Shown here piece by piece: positions 1 to 8,161 of a DNA stretch of 64,000 nucleotides. A program made the translations under genes and the position numbers. The notes below the pieces were generated by a model, which saw only the letters and a list, made by a program, of their open reading frames with translations, was not told the DNA's origin and ran no database searches. The stretch spans positions 372,001 through 436,000 of the forward strand of contig NZ_QWGA01000008.1 in the NCBI RefSeq assembly GCF_003576245.1, written 5' to 3'. Origin of the DNA: Henriciella algicola (GTDB lineage: Bacteria > Pseudomonadota > Alphaproteobacteria > Caulobacterales > Hyphomonadaceae). How positions within the stretch are numbered: the stretch's first letter is position 1; the number at the start of each line of letters is the position of its first letter.

Positions 1-166
1 CAAGGCCAAGTGCGGCTGGACGCCCTATGACGGCTTCGAAGCCACTGGCTGGCCGGTCGCGACCATCATTCGCGGCCAGTTCGTCATGCGTGATGGAGAG
101 ATCACCCAGAAAGGCGGCGGCAAACCGGTCAAGTTCAATGAGACGCTGGAGCCGGAGGCGGTCTAG
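1..166 (+). CDS. Cyclic amidohydrolase (dihydroorotase/hydantoinase-type), C-terminal end only
   Basis: Only the last 54 codons are inside the window, read in the frame starting at base 2 and ending at TAG 164-166. The translated tail contains KCGWTPYDG, TGWPVATIIRG and VMRDGEI, the typical closing segment of dihydroorotase and related cyclic amidohydrolases, where the C-terminus returns to the small beta-sandwich. The catalytic metal site lies upstream and cannot be seen. The family hydrolyses or closes cyclic amide rings (pyrimidine synthesis or hydantoin/allantoin breakdown); which substrate applies cannot be decided from this piece. Confidence 0.65.
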   Translation, partial: KAKCGWTPYDGFEATGWPVATIIRGQFVMRDGEITQKGGGKPVKFNETLEPEAV

Positions 167-254
167 TCTCGCTCAACCGAGCTCTGCATTGACGGCTACA
201 GGGACGTAGCCGATTACAAATTTAATCAATTGAAATCATTCAGGTGGGGACCCG

Positions 255-818
255 ATGATCAAACCTCTATTTGCTTGCGCGCTTTTTGGGCTGTTGTCTG
301 CCACGGGCGGACCAGCTGGGGCGCAATCTTCGGGGGTCGAGCAATCAACTTGTACGACGCTGCAAGCGTGTTACGGGCTAGGTGGTCAGGCGTTCAATGC
401 GCGAGATTACTCTGCAGCCGTGCCTCCTTTTGCGAAGGGGTGCGAGATGGGGCACGGCCAATCGTGCTTCTACGCGGGCGAGGCGTCGAAGAATGCAGGC
501 GATCGCCCCGCCGCGCGCAATTTCTACAGACTAGCCTGCGAGCGGATGTGGGAGGCGGGTTGTCTGTCATATTCCCGATCGCTGCTCGACGAGCGCGGTG
601 GGCCGGTGGATCACAAGAAGGCGATCGAACAGTTGACAGACGCCTGCAATGAGCCCGGCGCCAATCAGGCCGGTGCGTGCCAGACACTGGCATCTGCCTA
701 TTCAGTCGGCGAATATGGTCTGCCGCTCGACAATGCTAAGGCGAAAGCCATTGCTGAAAAAAGTTGCGACCTTGGTGATGGCTTTGGATGCCTGCTCGCG
801 GCGCAGTACGAGGATTGA
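255..818 (+). CDS. Secreted Cys-rich Sel1/Hcp-like repeat protein
   Basis: The 187-residue product starts with a signal peptide (residues 1-24, ending AGAQ) and is therefore probably periplasmic. The mature part consists of short helical repeats in which cysteines recur with Sel1-like spacing (FAKGCEMGHGQSC, YRLACERMWEAGC, LTDACN...GAC, EKSCDLGDGFGC). This paired-cysteine pattern resembles Helicobacter Hcp-type Sel1 proteins, where each repeat is locked by a disulfide. The start at 255 follows a G-rich stretch (gtgggga) and opens the signal peptide. Sel1 proteins are usually protein-protein adaptors; no partner is visible. Neighbours are unrelated. Confidence 0.7.
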   Translation: MIKPLFACALFGLLSATGGPAGAQSSGVEQSTCTTLQACYGLGGQAFNARDYSAAVPPFAKGCEMGHGQSCFYAGEASKNAGDRPAARNFYRLACERMWEAGCLSYSRSLLDERGGPVDHKKAIEQLTDACNEPGANQAGACQTLASAYSVGEYGLPLDNAKAKAIAEKSCDLGDGFGCLLAAQYED

Positions 819-867
819 GGGAGCCAGGACGGAGGCTTCGTTCTGAAAGGCTAGCCCTGCAACGATT

Positions 868-1455
868 ATGAGCATTCCAACGGAACTGATCGACGGCCTC
901 AAAGCCCGGTACGCTGAGCCGCAGCGCCACTATCACACATGGGGTCATATCGAGGCGCTCAAACGTCATTTTGATAGTCTGAAGGCGCATTGGCACCGGC
1001 CTGAGCCCGTGCTCTGGGCGCTTTACTGGCATGATGCGATCTATGATCCGACGCGGCCCGACAATGAGGAGCTGAGTGCGCAGCTGCTCGAGGACGAGGG
1101 GGCTTCGCATCTGGAAGCCGCAGACCTCGCCTTTGCGGCCGAGATCATCCGTGCGACGGCAAAGCATGACGTGCCAGATGGTCTCAGCGATGACGACCGC
1201 GCAGACCTCGCGCTTTTCCTCGATATCGACCTTTCCATTCTGGGCGCGCCGGAACCGGTCTTTGACCAGTATGAAGTGAATGTCCGGAGGGAATACGCCT
1301 TCGTGCCGGAAGAGGTTTTCCGGGCGGGCCGCGCGAAAGTGCTGAAGAGCTTTGCTGACCGTCCGGCCATCTATTTCACAGAAGAGGGCCGCAGCCGCTG
1401 GGACGCGCAGGCCCGTGGGAATCTTTCTAGGTCGCTCGCGCAGCTGGCAGGCTGA
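868..1455 (+). CDS. HD-superfamily predicted metal-dependent phosphohydrolase
   Basis: This 195-residue protein has the signature of the small HD family related to COG4339: RHYHTWGHIE near residues 20-29, the metal-binding pair H55-D56 in YWHDAIYD, DNEELSA at 65-71, H100 and an acidic LDIDLS segment near 118-123. These residues form the HD metal site, so phosphohydrolase activity is likely; the substrate is unknown for the family. No signal peptide, so cytoplasmic. It stands alone between the Sel1-like gene and the M20 peptidase. Confidence 0.75.
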   Translation: MSIPTELIDGLKARYAEPQRHYHTWGHIEALKRHFDSLKAHWHRPEPVLWALYWHDAIYDPTRPDNEELSAQLLEDEGASHLEAADLAFAAEIIRATAKHDVPDGLSDDDRADLALFLDIDLSILGAPEPVFDQYEVNVRREYAFVPEEVFRAGRAKVLKSFADRPAIYFTEEGRSRWDAQARGNLSRSLAQLAG

Positions 1456-1579
1456 GCGCCGGGAAGCGCCGCAGTCCGGTTCGGGTCGAAAATCTATAGC
1501 TGACAGGCGTCGTCATCTGACTATGGTCTCGCGAGTCGGCCCGCCGTTTCGCGGTCATTTGAATTACGGAGTTTGCCCC

Positions 1580-2998
1580 ATGTCATTCAGGATTTCACTA
1601 CTCGCTGCGGCTGCTGCCGTTTCGATCGCGCCGATCGCCAGTGGCCAGGAGCGTACCGAGTTCGAGCAGCAGGCACGGGAAATCTATCGCAATGTCGTCG
1701 AAGTGCGCTCTGCGCGCGGGCATGAGAATGTGCCGAAGATCGTCGACTATGTGGTCGGTGAGCTGAAAGCGGCGGGCTTCTCGGACGACGACATTGAAGT
1801 CACCGATTATGACAATGATGGCGAGGCGACGCAGGGCCTCGTCGTCTGGTACCGCTCACCTGATCCGCAGGACAAGCCGATCGCGCTTCTGGCGCATATG
1901 GATGTCGTTGACGCACTGGCCGAGGACTGGGTGCGCGAGCCTTACACGCTGATCGAGGAAGAAGGGTATTTCTTCGGGCGCGGGACGGCGGACAACAAAT
2001 ATGGCGTGACCAGCCTGGTCGCGACCTTCATCCGCCTCAAGGAAGAGGGTTTCGAGCCGACGCGTGACCTCGTCATGGTGCTGTCCGGCGATGAAGAAAC
2101 CGGCATGGTGTCGACGCGGGCGCAGGCCAACTGGGTGGCTGAAGAGGTCGACCCGGCCTTCGTGCTGAACGCTGATGCGGGCGGGCTGTCGCTTGGCCCG
2201 GATGGAGAGCCGCTCGACTATGGCGTGCAGGGCGCAGAGAAGACCTATGCGACCTTTGAGCTGACCGTCACCAATCCGGGCGGGCACTCTTCTGCGCCGC
2301 GCGCCGACAATGCGATCTATGAGCTTGCCGATGCGCTAAAGAAGATCGAGGCTTACAAGTTCCCGGTCCGCTATAACGATCTGACGCTGGCCTCGATTGA
2401 GGCGGCTGGCCGCAAACGGCTAGACCAGCTTGGCAACGCCCAGCGTGCCTTTGCCGCCGACCCGACCGATGAGGACGCGATCGAGGTGCTGCGGGCCAAC
2501 CCGGCGACGGTCGGCCAGATCGGCACGACCTGTATCGCCACCATGCTGCGCGCGGGTCATGCAGAGAATGCACTGCCACAGTCTGCGACCGCGACCGTCA
2601 ATTGCCGGATCTTTCCGGGTGTCGGCATTGAGGCGACCGAAGCCACGCTGAAAGACGTGGTCGCCAATGAGGACGTGCAGTTCAAACTCATCTCGGACCT
2701 CGTCGAGAGCCCTGAGTCCGGCATGCGCGACGATGTACTGGCGGCGGTCCAGACGGCGCTTGAGGCTCGCGGCGTCACTGATGTGGAGATCATTCCGCAC
2801 ATGTCGGCAGGCGGCACGGACGGCATGCACTACCGCAACCTCGGCTATGACACCTATGGCGTCGGCGGGGCGGCCGCCAAGCAGAACGACACGTTCGCGC
2901 ATGGCCTCAATGAGCGGCTGCTGGTCTCCAGCTTTTATGACGGTCTCGACCACTTCTACGTGATCCTGAAAGAACTGGCTGGACCGCAGGAAGGCTGA
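1580..2998 (+). CDS. Exported M20 family metallopeptidase
   Basis: The ATG at 1580 begins a clear signal peptide (residues 1-22, ending ASGQ), so I prefer it to an upstream in-frame start at 1352 that would bury this peptide inside the protein. The 472-residue product carries the M20 two-zinc centre: H106 and D108 in LLAHMDVV, D138 in GTADNKYG, the acidic pair E172-E173 in SGDEETG, D199 in LNADAGG, and a late His in FAHGLNE. A dimerisation (lid) domain should lie around residues 220-340. The family cleaves dipeptides or acylated amino acids; a periplasmic peptidase role is inferred. Confidence 0.85.
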   Translation: MSFRISLLAAAAAVSIAPIASGQERTEFEQQAREIYRNVVEVRSARGHENVPKIVDYVVGELKAAGFSDDDIEVTDYDNDGEATQGLVVWYRSPDPQDKPIALLAHMDVVDALAEDWVREPYTLIEEEGYFFGRGTADNKYGVTSLVATFIRLKEEGFEPTRDLVMVLSGDEETGMVSTRAQANWVAEEVDPAFVLNADAGGLSLGPDGEPLDYGVQGAEKTYATFELTVTNPGGHSSAPRADNAIYELADALKKIEAYKFPVRYNDLTLASIEAAGRKRLDQLGNAQRAFAADPTDEDAIEVLRANPATVGQIGTTCIATMLRAGHAENALPQSATATVNCRIFPGVGIEATEATLKDVVANEDVQFKLISDLVESPESGMRDDVLAAVQTALEARGVTDVEIIPHMSAGGTDGMHYRNLGYDTYGVGGAAAKQNDTFAHGLNERLLVSSFYDGLDHFYVILKELAGPQEG

Positions 2999-3032
2999 TC
3001 CCGGCCGGCCGCCGCGCCAGTAGCTTTTTTGG

Positions 3033-3067
3033 CCTGTCCCGCTAAGGTTCATCCTTGGGGGGACAGG
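3033..3067 (+). promoter_or_regulatory. Hairpin covering the ribosome binding site of the first DUF6090-like gene
   Basis: Bases 3033-3047 pair with 3053-3067 around the 5-base loop TTCAT: 15 positions with one G-G mismatch and one G-U pair. The right arm holds the G-rich stretch expected to act as Shine-Dalgarno for the ATG at 3072, so the structure would hide the ribosome site. There is no T run after it, arguing against a simple terminator. A translational control role is inferred. Confidence 0.45.
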
Positions 3068-3071
3068 TGCC

Positions 3072-3869
3072 ATGATTTTGCGGCGGCTTTCGCGCTATGT
3101 TGCCGAGCAGAACTGGATTGCAGTCGCGATCGAGTTCGTTCTCATCGTGCTCGGTATCTATCTTGGCTTGTGGCTCGGCAATCTGAATGAAGACCAGCAG
3201 GACCGTGAGCTTTACGGCGAAGCCTTCGGCCGCGTGATTGTCGAGCTGGAAAACAATCTGGCGGGGATCGAGGCCGAACAGGAGACGATCCGCGAACATC
3301 TGCCTGTCGTGCAACTGGCGCTGGGCGACTTGCGGGCCTGCCGCACGGGCCCGGCGGCGGAAGCGAATGTGCAGGCTGCCCTCGCGCCAATTGAGTGGGA
3401 TATCGAGTTCATCCTCGATACGCATGCGCTAGATCAGCTGATCGCGAATGAAGCGTTCCTGCCTTACCAGGACGCCGACACGCGTGAGACCCTCATGTCG
3501 CTGATCAGCTATATCGATCAGTTGCAGCGCTATTCGATCGAGATGAATGACAAGCTGCAGAGCGACCCGCTCAGCACGCTGCACATCGCAGCGCCCGGTG
3601 AGCTTAGCTATGCAAGCCCTGATGAGCTTATCGCTGAGCTCGAAAGCGGCGACGTGGCTGGCTCATCGATCTGGCGCGAGACAGAGCTGATCGTGCCATT
3701 GGAGGAAGCCTGCCAGGACAAGGCCTTCCTGATGGAATTCTACGCCTGGGAGGTGTCCGCCTACTGGCACGCGGCAGCGGCCCACAGCCTTGCAGAGACG
3801 ATCCGCGAGGGGCTGGCAACCCTTCGAGATGGGAGGACTGGCGCAGAAACCGAAGGAGCCGCGCAATGA
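3072..3869 (+). CDS. DUF6090-like single-pass membrane protein, paralogue 1 of 3
   Basis: A 265-residue protein with a short basic start (MILRRLSRYV), a QNW motif and one membrane helix at about residues 18-38 (FVLIVLGIYLGLWLGN), followed by a long soluble helical part. This head is shared with the two next genes, and the layout matches proteins annotated as DUF6090, of unknown function. The stop overlaps the start of paralogue 2 by ATGA, implying coupled translation. The start sits just 3' of a strong hairpin. The N-terminus is probably cytoplasmic and the bulk periplasmic, by the positive-inside rule. Confidence 0.65.
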   Translation: MILRRLSRYVAEQNWIAVAIEFVLIVLGIYLGLWLGNLNEDQQDRELYGEAFGRVIVELENNLAGIEAEQETIREHLPVVQLALGDLRACRTGPAAEANVQAALAPIEWDIEFILDTHALDQLIANEAFLPYQDADTRETLMSLISYIDQLQRYSIEMNDKLQSDPLSTLHIAAPGELSYASPDELIAELESGDVAGSSIWRETELIVPLEEACQDKAFLMEFYAWEVSAYWHAAAAHSLAETIREGLATLRDGRTGAETEGAAQ

Positions 3870-4693
3870 TCCTGCGGCGCCTCTCCCAATCCATTCGCAA
3901 GCAGGACTGGTTCACGGTTTTTGTTGAGACCATGATCGTGGTGCTGGGTGTATTCATCGGTCTGCAGGTCAATAACTGGAACGCTGAACGCCAGCGCCAG
4001 GCGAGCGAGCGCGACTATCTGGAGAGGCTGCACCGCGATGTCGTGGAGCTGACGCAGCGGCGCGCGACTTATGCTGAAGGTCGGCCGGTCATTCTGCGGG
4101 CGCTGGAGCTTCTGACGGAGTTCGTCAATGGAGAGCGCGAAGACCTCAGTGCTGCAAAAGAATATGTCCGCAGCGCTGTGCCCGCCCAGAGGGACACGTC
4201 GGACGAAGAGCTCGACTCACGCTTCTGCGGACTTATGGACGGATCATCCTATCTGACGCCTCCCCCGTCGGAGCTGCCCACGGCGACTGAACTTGTCTCG
4301 GCCGGTCGCATCGACATGATCACGTCGGACAAGGTGAAGCTCGCGCTGCTTTCCTATCTGCAGCAGGTCGAGAGATCGCAGGAATTCATTGAAGTAAGCC
4401 AATTGGGGGTTATCGAGCTTTCCGCTGCTTTCCCGGACCTCTTTCGCATTCGCTATGTCATGGGCGTCGACTATTCCCAGGGCGCCGAAAGCCACCCGGT
4501 TTATGACTGCGACTATGAGGCAATGGCGCAGAACAATGCTTTCCTGAACGCACTCAATCGGAACCGGGCCCAATATCATGGCTATGTCGGGCGCGCCGTT
4601 CAGCCTGCAAGTGATAGGCTAGCGGAGTTACATGCTGCCATCGACGAAGCGATCGGGATTGAGCATGAGGGCGATACGGAGACGGCAGAATGA
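3866..4693 (+). CDS. DUF6090-like single-pass membrane protein, paralogue 2 of 3
   Basis: The 275-residue product repeats the head of its neighbours: MILRRLSQSIRKQDW, then a membrane helix (about residues 19-38, TMIVVLGVFIGLQV) ending in NNWNAERQ. The soluble part has diverged and is mostly helical, with a Pro-rich loop (TPPPSELPTA) and two cysteines. It overlaps the upstream gene and the downstream gene by ATGA at each end, so the three are one transcription unit. Tandem duplication followed by divergence is the simplest origin. Function is unknown. Confidence 0.65.
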   Translation: MILRRLSQSIRKQDWFTVFVETMIVVLGVFIGLQVNNWNAERQRQASERDYLERLHRDVVELTQRRATYAEGRPVILRALELLTEFVNGEREDLSAAKEYVRSAVPAQRDTSDEELDSRFCGLMDGSSYLTPPPSELPTATELVSAGRIDMITSDKVKLALLSYLQQVERSQEFIEVSQLGVIELSAAFPDLFRIRYVMGVDYSQGAESHPVYDCDYEAMAQNNAFLNALNRNRAQYHGYVGRAVQPASDRLAELHAAIDEAIGIEHEGDTETAE

Positions 4694-5412
4694 TCCTTCA
4701 GCGTCTCGCCACATCGATCCGCAAGCAGGACTGGTTCACGGTGGTGATAGAGACGCTGATCGTGGTGTTCGGCGTGTATCTCGGTATCCAGCTTGGCAAC
4801 TGGAATGGCGCGCGGGCGGACCGCGCGGAAGGGGAACGTCTTGTCGGGCAGCTTTACGAGGAGCTGACGACCTCTCTGGATACGGGCGCAGTGTGCATTG
4901 AGCGCGCAGAGGCAGTCTTCGAGCGGGCGCGGGACGTGTATGAGATGCTACGTCAGGGCGAGGCGGGGGATGGCGGCGATGCAGCGTTCCGCGAAGAGTT
5001 TCTGCAGATTGGTCCGTGGACGGACCTTTGCGTTATCCGGTCAACGCTCGACGAATTGCATGCCGGCCGCATCGCACTCGTCGATGATGAGGGGCTGAAG
5101 CAGCAGATCCTGCACTTTCGCGATACGATGGATGGATATGAGACGAGTATCAACAATCTTGGCGCTTCCTACATGACGACGCTCGAGGTCATGTTCTCTG
5201 AGGTCGACTTTGACTGGAGCGGCGGCAGGCGGGCGCTGACGACACCTTTCGACGAGTTGGCGAACAATGTCGTGTTCATGCGCAATCTGGAATCGGCGGC
5301 GTTTCTGCTGTCGCAGATCCACCGCTATCACCTCATGTTCGAGGACGATCTCCTTGGCATGCATGAGGAGCTCGCCGTCTATCTGGGCGAAGAGATTGAG
5401 GCGGCGCCCTGA
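4690..5412 (+). CDS. DUF6090-like single-pass membrane protein, paralogue 3 of 3
   Basis: The 240-residue protein begins MILQRLATSIRKQDW and has a helix at about residues 19-39 (TLIVVFGVYLGIQLGNWN). Its head is closest to paralogue 2 (both share IRKQDWFTV). The rest is soluble and acidic, with LVGQLYEEL after the membrane segment. It begins inside the stop codon of paralogue 2 and closes the operon; the S41 peptidase that follows is convergent. No catalytic motif is recognisable in any of the three. Confidence 0.65.
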   Translation: MILQRLATSIRKQDWFTVVIETLIVVFGVYLGIQLGNWNGARADRAEGERLVGQLYEELTTSLDTGAVCIERAEAVFERARDVYEMLRQGEAGDGGDAAFREEFLQIGPWTDLCVIRSTLDELHAGRIALVDDEGLKQQILHFRDTMDGYETSINNLGASYMTTLEVMFSEVDFDWSGGRRALTTPFDELANNVVFMRNLESAAFLLSQIHRYHLMFEDDLLGMHEELAVYLGEEIEAAP

Positions 5413-5443
5413 CGGGCGGCCCGCCTCAACACGGGGCCTCCCG

Positions 5444-7150
5444 TTAGTTGCTGCGGCCGCGATATTCACCCGGCATCGAGAGGTCACGGTTGATGTCCAT
5501 GACGTCTGGCCGTGGCAGGTGGATCGCCGGACCAGAAGGCTGGGCCGTTTCGGATGAGCGGAATGGCTGGACGCTGGAGGCGCTGCTGGAGCTGGTCGGC
5601 GCCGGGCAGGAGCCATTGGCGCGGTATTGCAGGGCTGCCCCGATCAGCGGGTCGCCGGTCGTGCCGAGGGGCGCTACAAGGTCATCGGCCACCTGACAGC
5701 CCGGTGCGCGCACGCCGAACTGGAAGTTCGCGTTCTGCGGGACGAAACCGTCCGCATAGTCGCCGAACCCTTTCTCGTTCACCCCCTGGAACTGGATCGT
5801 GTAATAGGTCCGCCCGCAATTATCCGTCGGGTAGAAGCCAAACGGCTTGCCGCAGGTGATATCGCCAATCAGCACGACTTCGACATCGATGCCGCGAAGC
5901 CCGTTGATGACCGCCTCACTGGCCGAACAGGTGCGCGCGGTTGAGAGGATGTAGACCCGGTTCAGATTGAGGGCAGGCAGGCTCTGTCCACTATTCACGG
6001 AAAAGCCCTGGCCGGTCGAGTAGAACGGGATCGGGTTGTTCACCCGGCCGGTTACCGGGTTGAGGTTGCCGGCGCGGTCATTGAAGCGCAGGAGCTCAAA
6101 TGTGCGGTTCGCGGTCCGGGACTGACCCGCGATCATGTATGAAACCTGGCTCGCGACCGCCAGAAGGCCGCCGCCATTATAGCGAAGGTCGAGGATGAGG
6201 TCGCTGACGCCCGCATCGCTCATTTGCTGCATTGCGTTCACGATCTGCTCTTCGGACGAGAAGGGGCTGAACGTGGTGAAGTGGATGTAGCCGACCTGGC
6301 CGCTGGCCGTGTCGAAGATTGCGGTCTCATTCACAGGCTGCCGGGTGATGCTGCCGGCGGCGACAGTGACCGTGCGCTCTGTCCCGTCAGGATCGCGCAG
6401 GCGGAATTCATGCGTTTCACCTGCCGTCGTTGGGAAGAGACCATTATTGAGCGTGTCGATACCGCTTTGCGTGTTAACGTTCACAAAGTCGACGCCGTCA
6501 ATTTCGAGGATGCGAGAGCCGCGCTCAAAGTTTGGCTGGCCATTGACGGTCTGGGCCGCCGGAGAGCCCGGCTCAGTATAGGTGACGCGGAAATCGCGCG
6601 GCGGCGTGGACGAAATGGCCCGGAAATTTACGCCATAGCCAGCGGTCGGGGCCGAATTGCGCGAGGCGAGATAATCCTCCGTCGGCTCACTGAAGTGGAA
6701 GTCATCTTTCGGCGTACCGGATGGCAGGACTTCGCTGGTCTTCAGGAGGTCGAAATAGGCGACGCGGTCGTTGTAATTATACGGATTGAGATCGGGTACC
6801 TCATTGCGCCAGAGATAGGTCTCGTCCGTCCATGAGCGCAGCCAGAACAGCTCCTCAACGAGAAGACCCTGCTCGTCCGGGAAGGGATTGCCCTCAATGT
6901 CTACGCCGGAGCGTGGATTGGCGCACTGGTCCTTGAACTGACTGGCCGCCGGATAGACGCCCGCCTGATAGGACGGCCCCGATGGTGGTGGGGGCGGCGG
7001 CGGAGGAGGAGGGGGCGGTGGAGGCGGAGGCGGCGCCGCTGCATTCCCGCCGCCTCCGCCGCCGCCGCCACCGCCACAGGCCGATGCGAGGCCAAGCGCG
7101 GCAGATGCCAGCAGAATCTTGAGAAGACGGCTTGAGGAAGCTGGGCGCAT
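5444..7150 (-). CDS. S41 family peptidase, lipoprotein with poly-Gly and poly-Pro linker
   Basis: The 568-residue product has a lipoprotein signal (lipobox LASAC), immediately followed by about ten Gly and then about seventeen Pro, a flexible then rigid spacer that would hold the enzyme away from the membrane. After a helical N-terminal region comes a PDZ-like segment (GSRILEIDGVDF) and the S41 core: LDLRYNGGG, the Ser of TCSASEAVING and the Lys of CGKPFGFYP, which form the Ser-Lys dyad. The tail is Ser/Pro-rich. S41 enzymes cut proteins near the C-terminus; the substrate is unknown. It is convergent with the DUF6090-like operon. Confidence 0.85.
   Translation of the reverse strand: MRPASSSRLLKILLASAALGLASACGGGGGGGGGGNAAAPPPPPPPPPPPPPPPPPSGPSYQAGVYPAASQFKDQCANPRSGVDIEGNPFPDEQGLLVEELFWLRSWTDETYLWRNEVPDLNPYNYNDRVAYFDLLKTSEVLPSGTPKDDFHFSEPTEDYLASRNSAPTAGYGVNFRAISSTPPRDFRVTYTEPGSPAAQTVNGQPNFERGSRILEIDGVDFVNVNTQSGIDTLNNGLFPTTAGETHEFRLRDPDGTERTVTVAAGSITRQPVNETAIFDTASGQVGYIHFTTFSPFSSEEQIVNAMQQMSDAGVSDLILDLRYNGGGLLAVASQVSYMIAGQSRTANRTFELLRFNDRAGNLNPVTGRVNNPIPFYSTGQGFSVNSGQSLPALNLNRVYILSTARTCSASEAVINGLRGIDVEVVLIGDITCGKPFGFYPTDNCGRTYYTIQFQGVNEKGFGDYADGFVPQNANFQFGVRAPGCQVADDLVAPLGTTGDPLIGAALQYRANGSCPAPTSSSSASSVQPFRSSETAQPSGPAIHLPRPDVMDINRDLSMPGEYRGRSN
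6984..7076. repeat. GGN/CCN low-complexity tract inside the S41 peptidase gene
   Basis: The plus strand shows a G-rich GGN tract (about 6984-7035, the Pro codons on minus) and then a C-rich CCN tract (about 7046-7076, the Gly codons). The two are complementary to one another and could fold into a hairpin. Such tracts are prone to slippage in units of three, changing linker length without breaking the frame. Confidence 0.7.
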
Positions 7151-7281
7151 GGGACGGGTCCTGTCGCGGCTGTTGAACTATAAGCTACCAGCATGCTTGC
7201 ACGCATTGCCGAAGAGGAACAGACCTCTTCAGCGCGTCAGCTGCGACTTTCTGAAACGCGGGGTTTAAAAGGTGCCGGCCC

Positions 7282-7956
7282 TCAAACCCGATCCGTCATG
7301 GCGTGGAGGCGGGCGGCATCTTCAAACTTGATGGTGCCATAGCCGACAGAGATGACGCCCCTTTCGGTCAGGGCTCTCAAGGTCTGGTTGACGGTCACCT
7401 TGGACAGGCCAAGCATTTTGGAGACATCGGCCTGGGTGCAGGTGACAAGCCTCTCATCCTTCATCAGCCGCTCGACGAGGGAGAGGAAGTTGATGATGCG
7501 CTGACGTGCGGGGAGGCGACGCGCATCGTCATAAAGCTCAAGCAGCAGCGCCAGACGGGCCGTGGTGACAAAATGGAAGGCGCGAAGGTATTCGGGGTCG
7601 CTGGTAAAGAGGCCGCGAAGATCCTCAGCAGCGATTTCGTTCACGACGGTGCGCCCTTCAGCGACTGCAGCAAGGCGTCTCAAAGGCGTCTCACCGAGCG
7701 GACTTGAGAAGGCGCTGAACTCACCGAAGTGATGACCCGGCCCAAGGCGGGCTAGCGTGTGAAAGCCTTCCTCCTGAAGATATTTTCCGAAAAGCAGGGC
7801 GCCGCTTTCAATCCACCCCATCGAATCGGCGACATCGCTCGGCTGGTGCAGGATTTCGCCGTCACGATATGTCTTCGGGCGGGCGAGTTTCTGAAGCTCC
7901 GAACGCTGTGGTTCAGCCAGTACGTCGAAGAAGGCAGGCAATCCAAAGTCGAACAA
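7282..7956 (-). CDS. Crp/Fnr family transcriptional regulator
   Basis: The 224-residue protein has a cyclic-nucleotide-binding-like beta barrel (about residues 15-120, with LGPGHHFGEFSAFSSPLGE in place of the phosphate-binding cassette) and a C-terminal winged helix with recognition helix in TQADVSKMLGLSKVTVNQTL. No Fnr-type cysteine cluster is present, so direct oxygen sensing by an iron-sulfur cluster is unlikely. The start is a TTG at 7956: an in-frame TGA lies three codons upstream, and GGAGG sits about 11 bases before it. It is divergent from the K+ channel gene, with a 205-base shared gap. Confidence 0.8.
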   Translation of the reverse strand: MFDFGLPAFFDVLAEPQRSELQKLARPKTYRDGEILHQPSDVADSMGWIESGALLFGKYLQEEGFHTLARLGPGHHFGEFSAFSSPLGETPLRRLAAVAEGRTVVNEIAAEDLRGLFTSDPEYLRAFHFVTTARLALLLELYDDARRLPARQRIINFLSLVERLMKDERLVTCTQADVSKMLGLSKVTVNQTLRALTERGVISVGYGTIKFEDAARLHAMTDRV

Positions 7957-8161
7957 GGGCTCTCATTCCTCCCGCTTTGATTTTTCGCGAAGTGTCCCCC
8001 CTCGCTATGCTCAGCTATATAGAAGTCACTGAATGTTTAAAGAGTGAAAGGTTTGTGCAGCTGCGCGCATCTGTGCTGCAGCGCGAAACAGTGACAATCC
8101 AGAGTTGGGGCTTTGCTCTTTCTATTGATCTGGCGACAGGCGCATGTGACACCCCGAAGCA

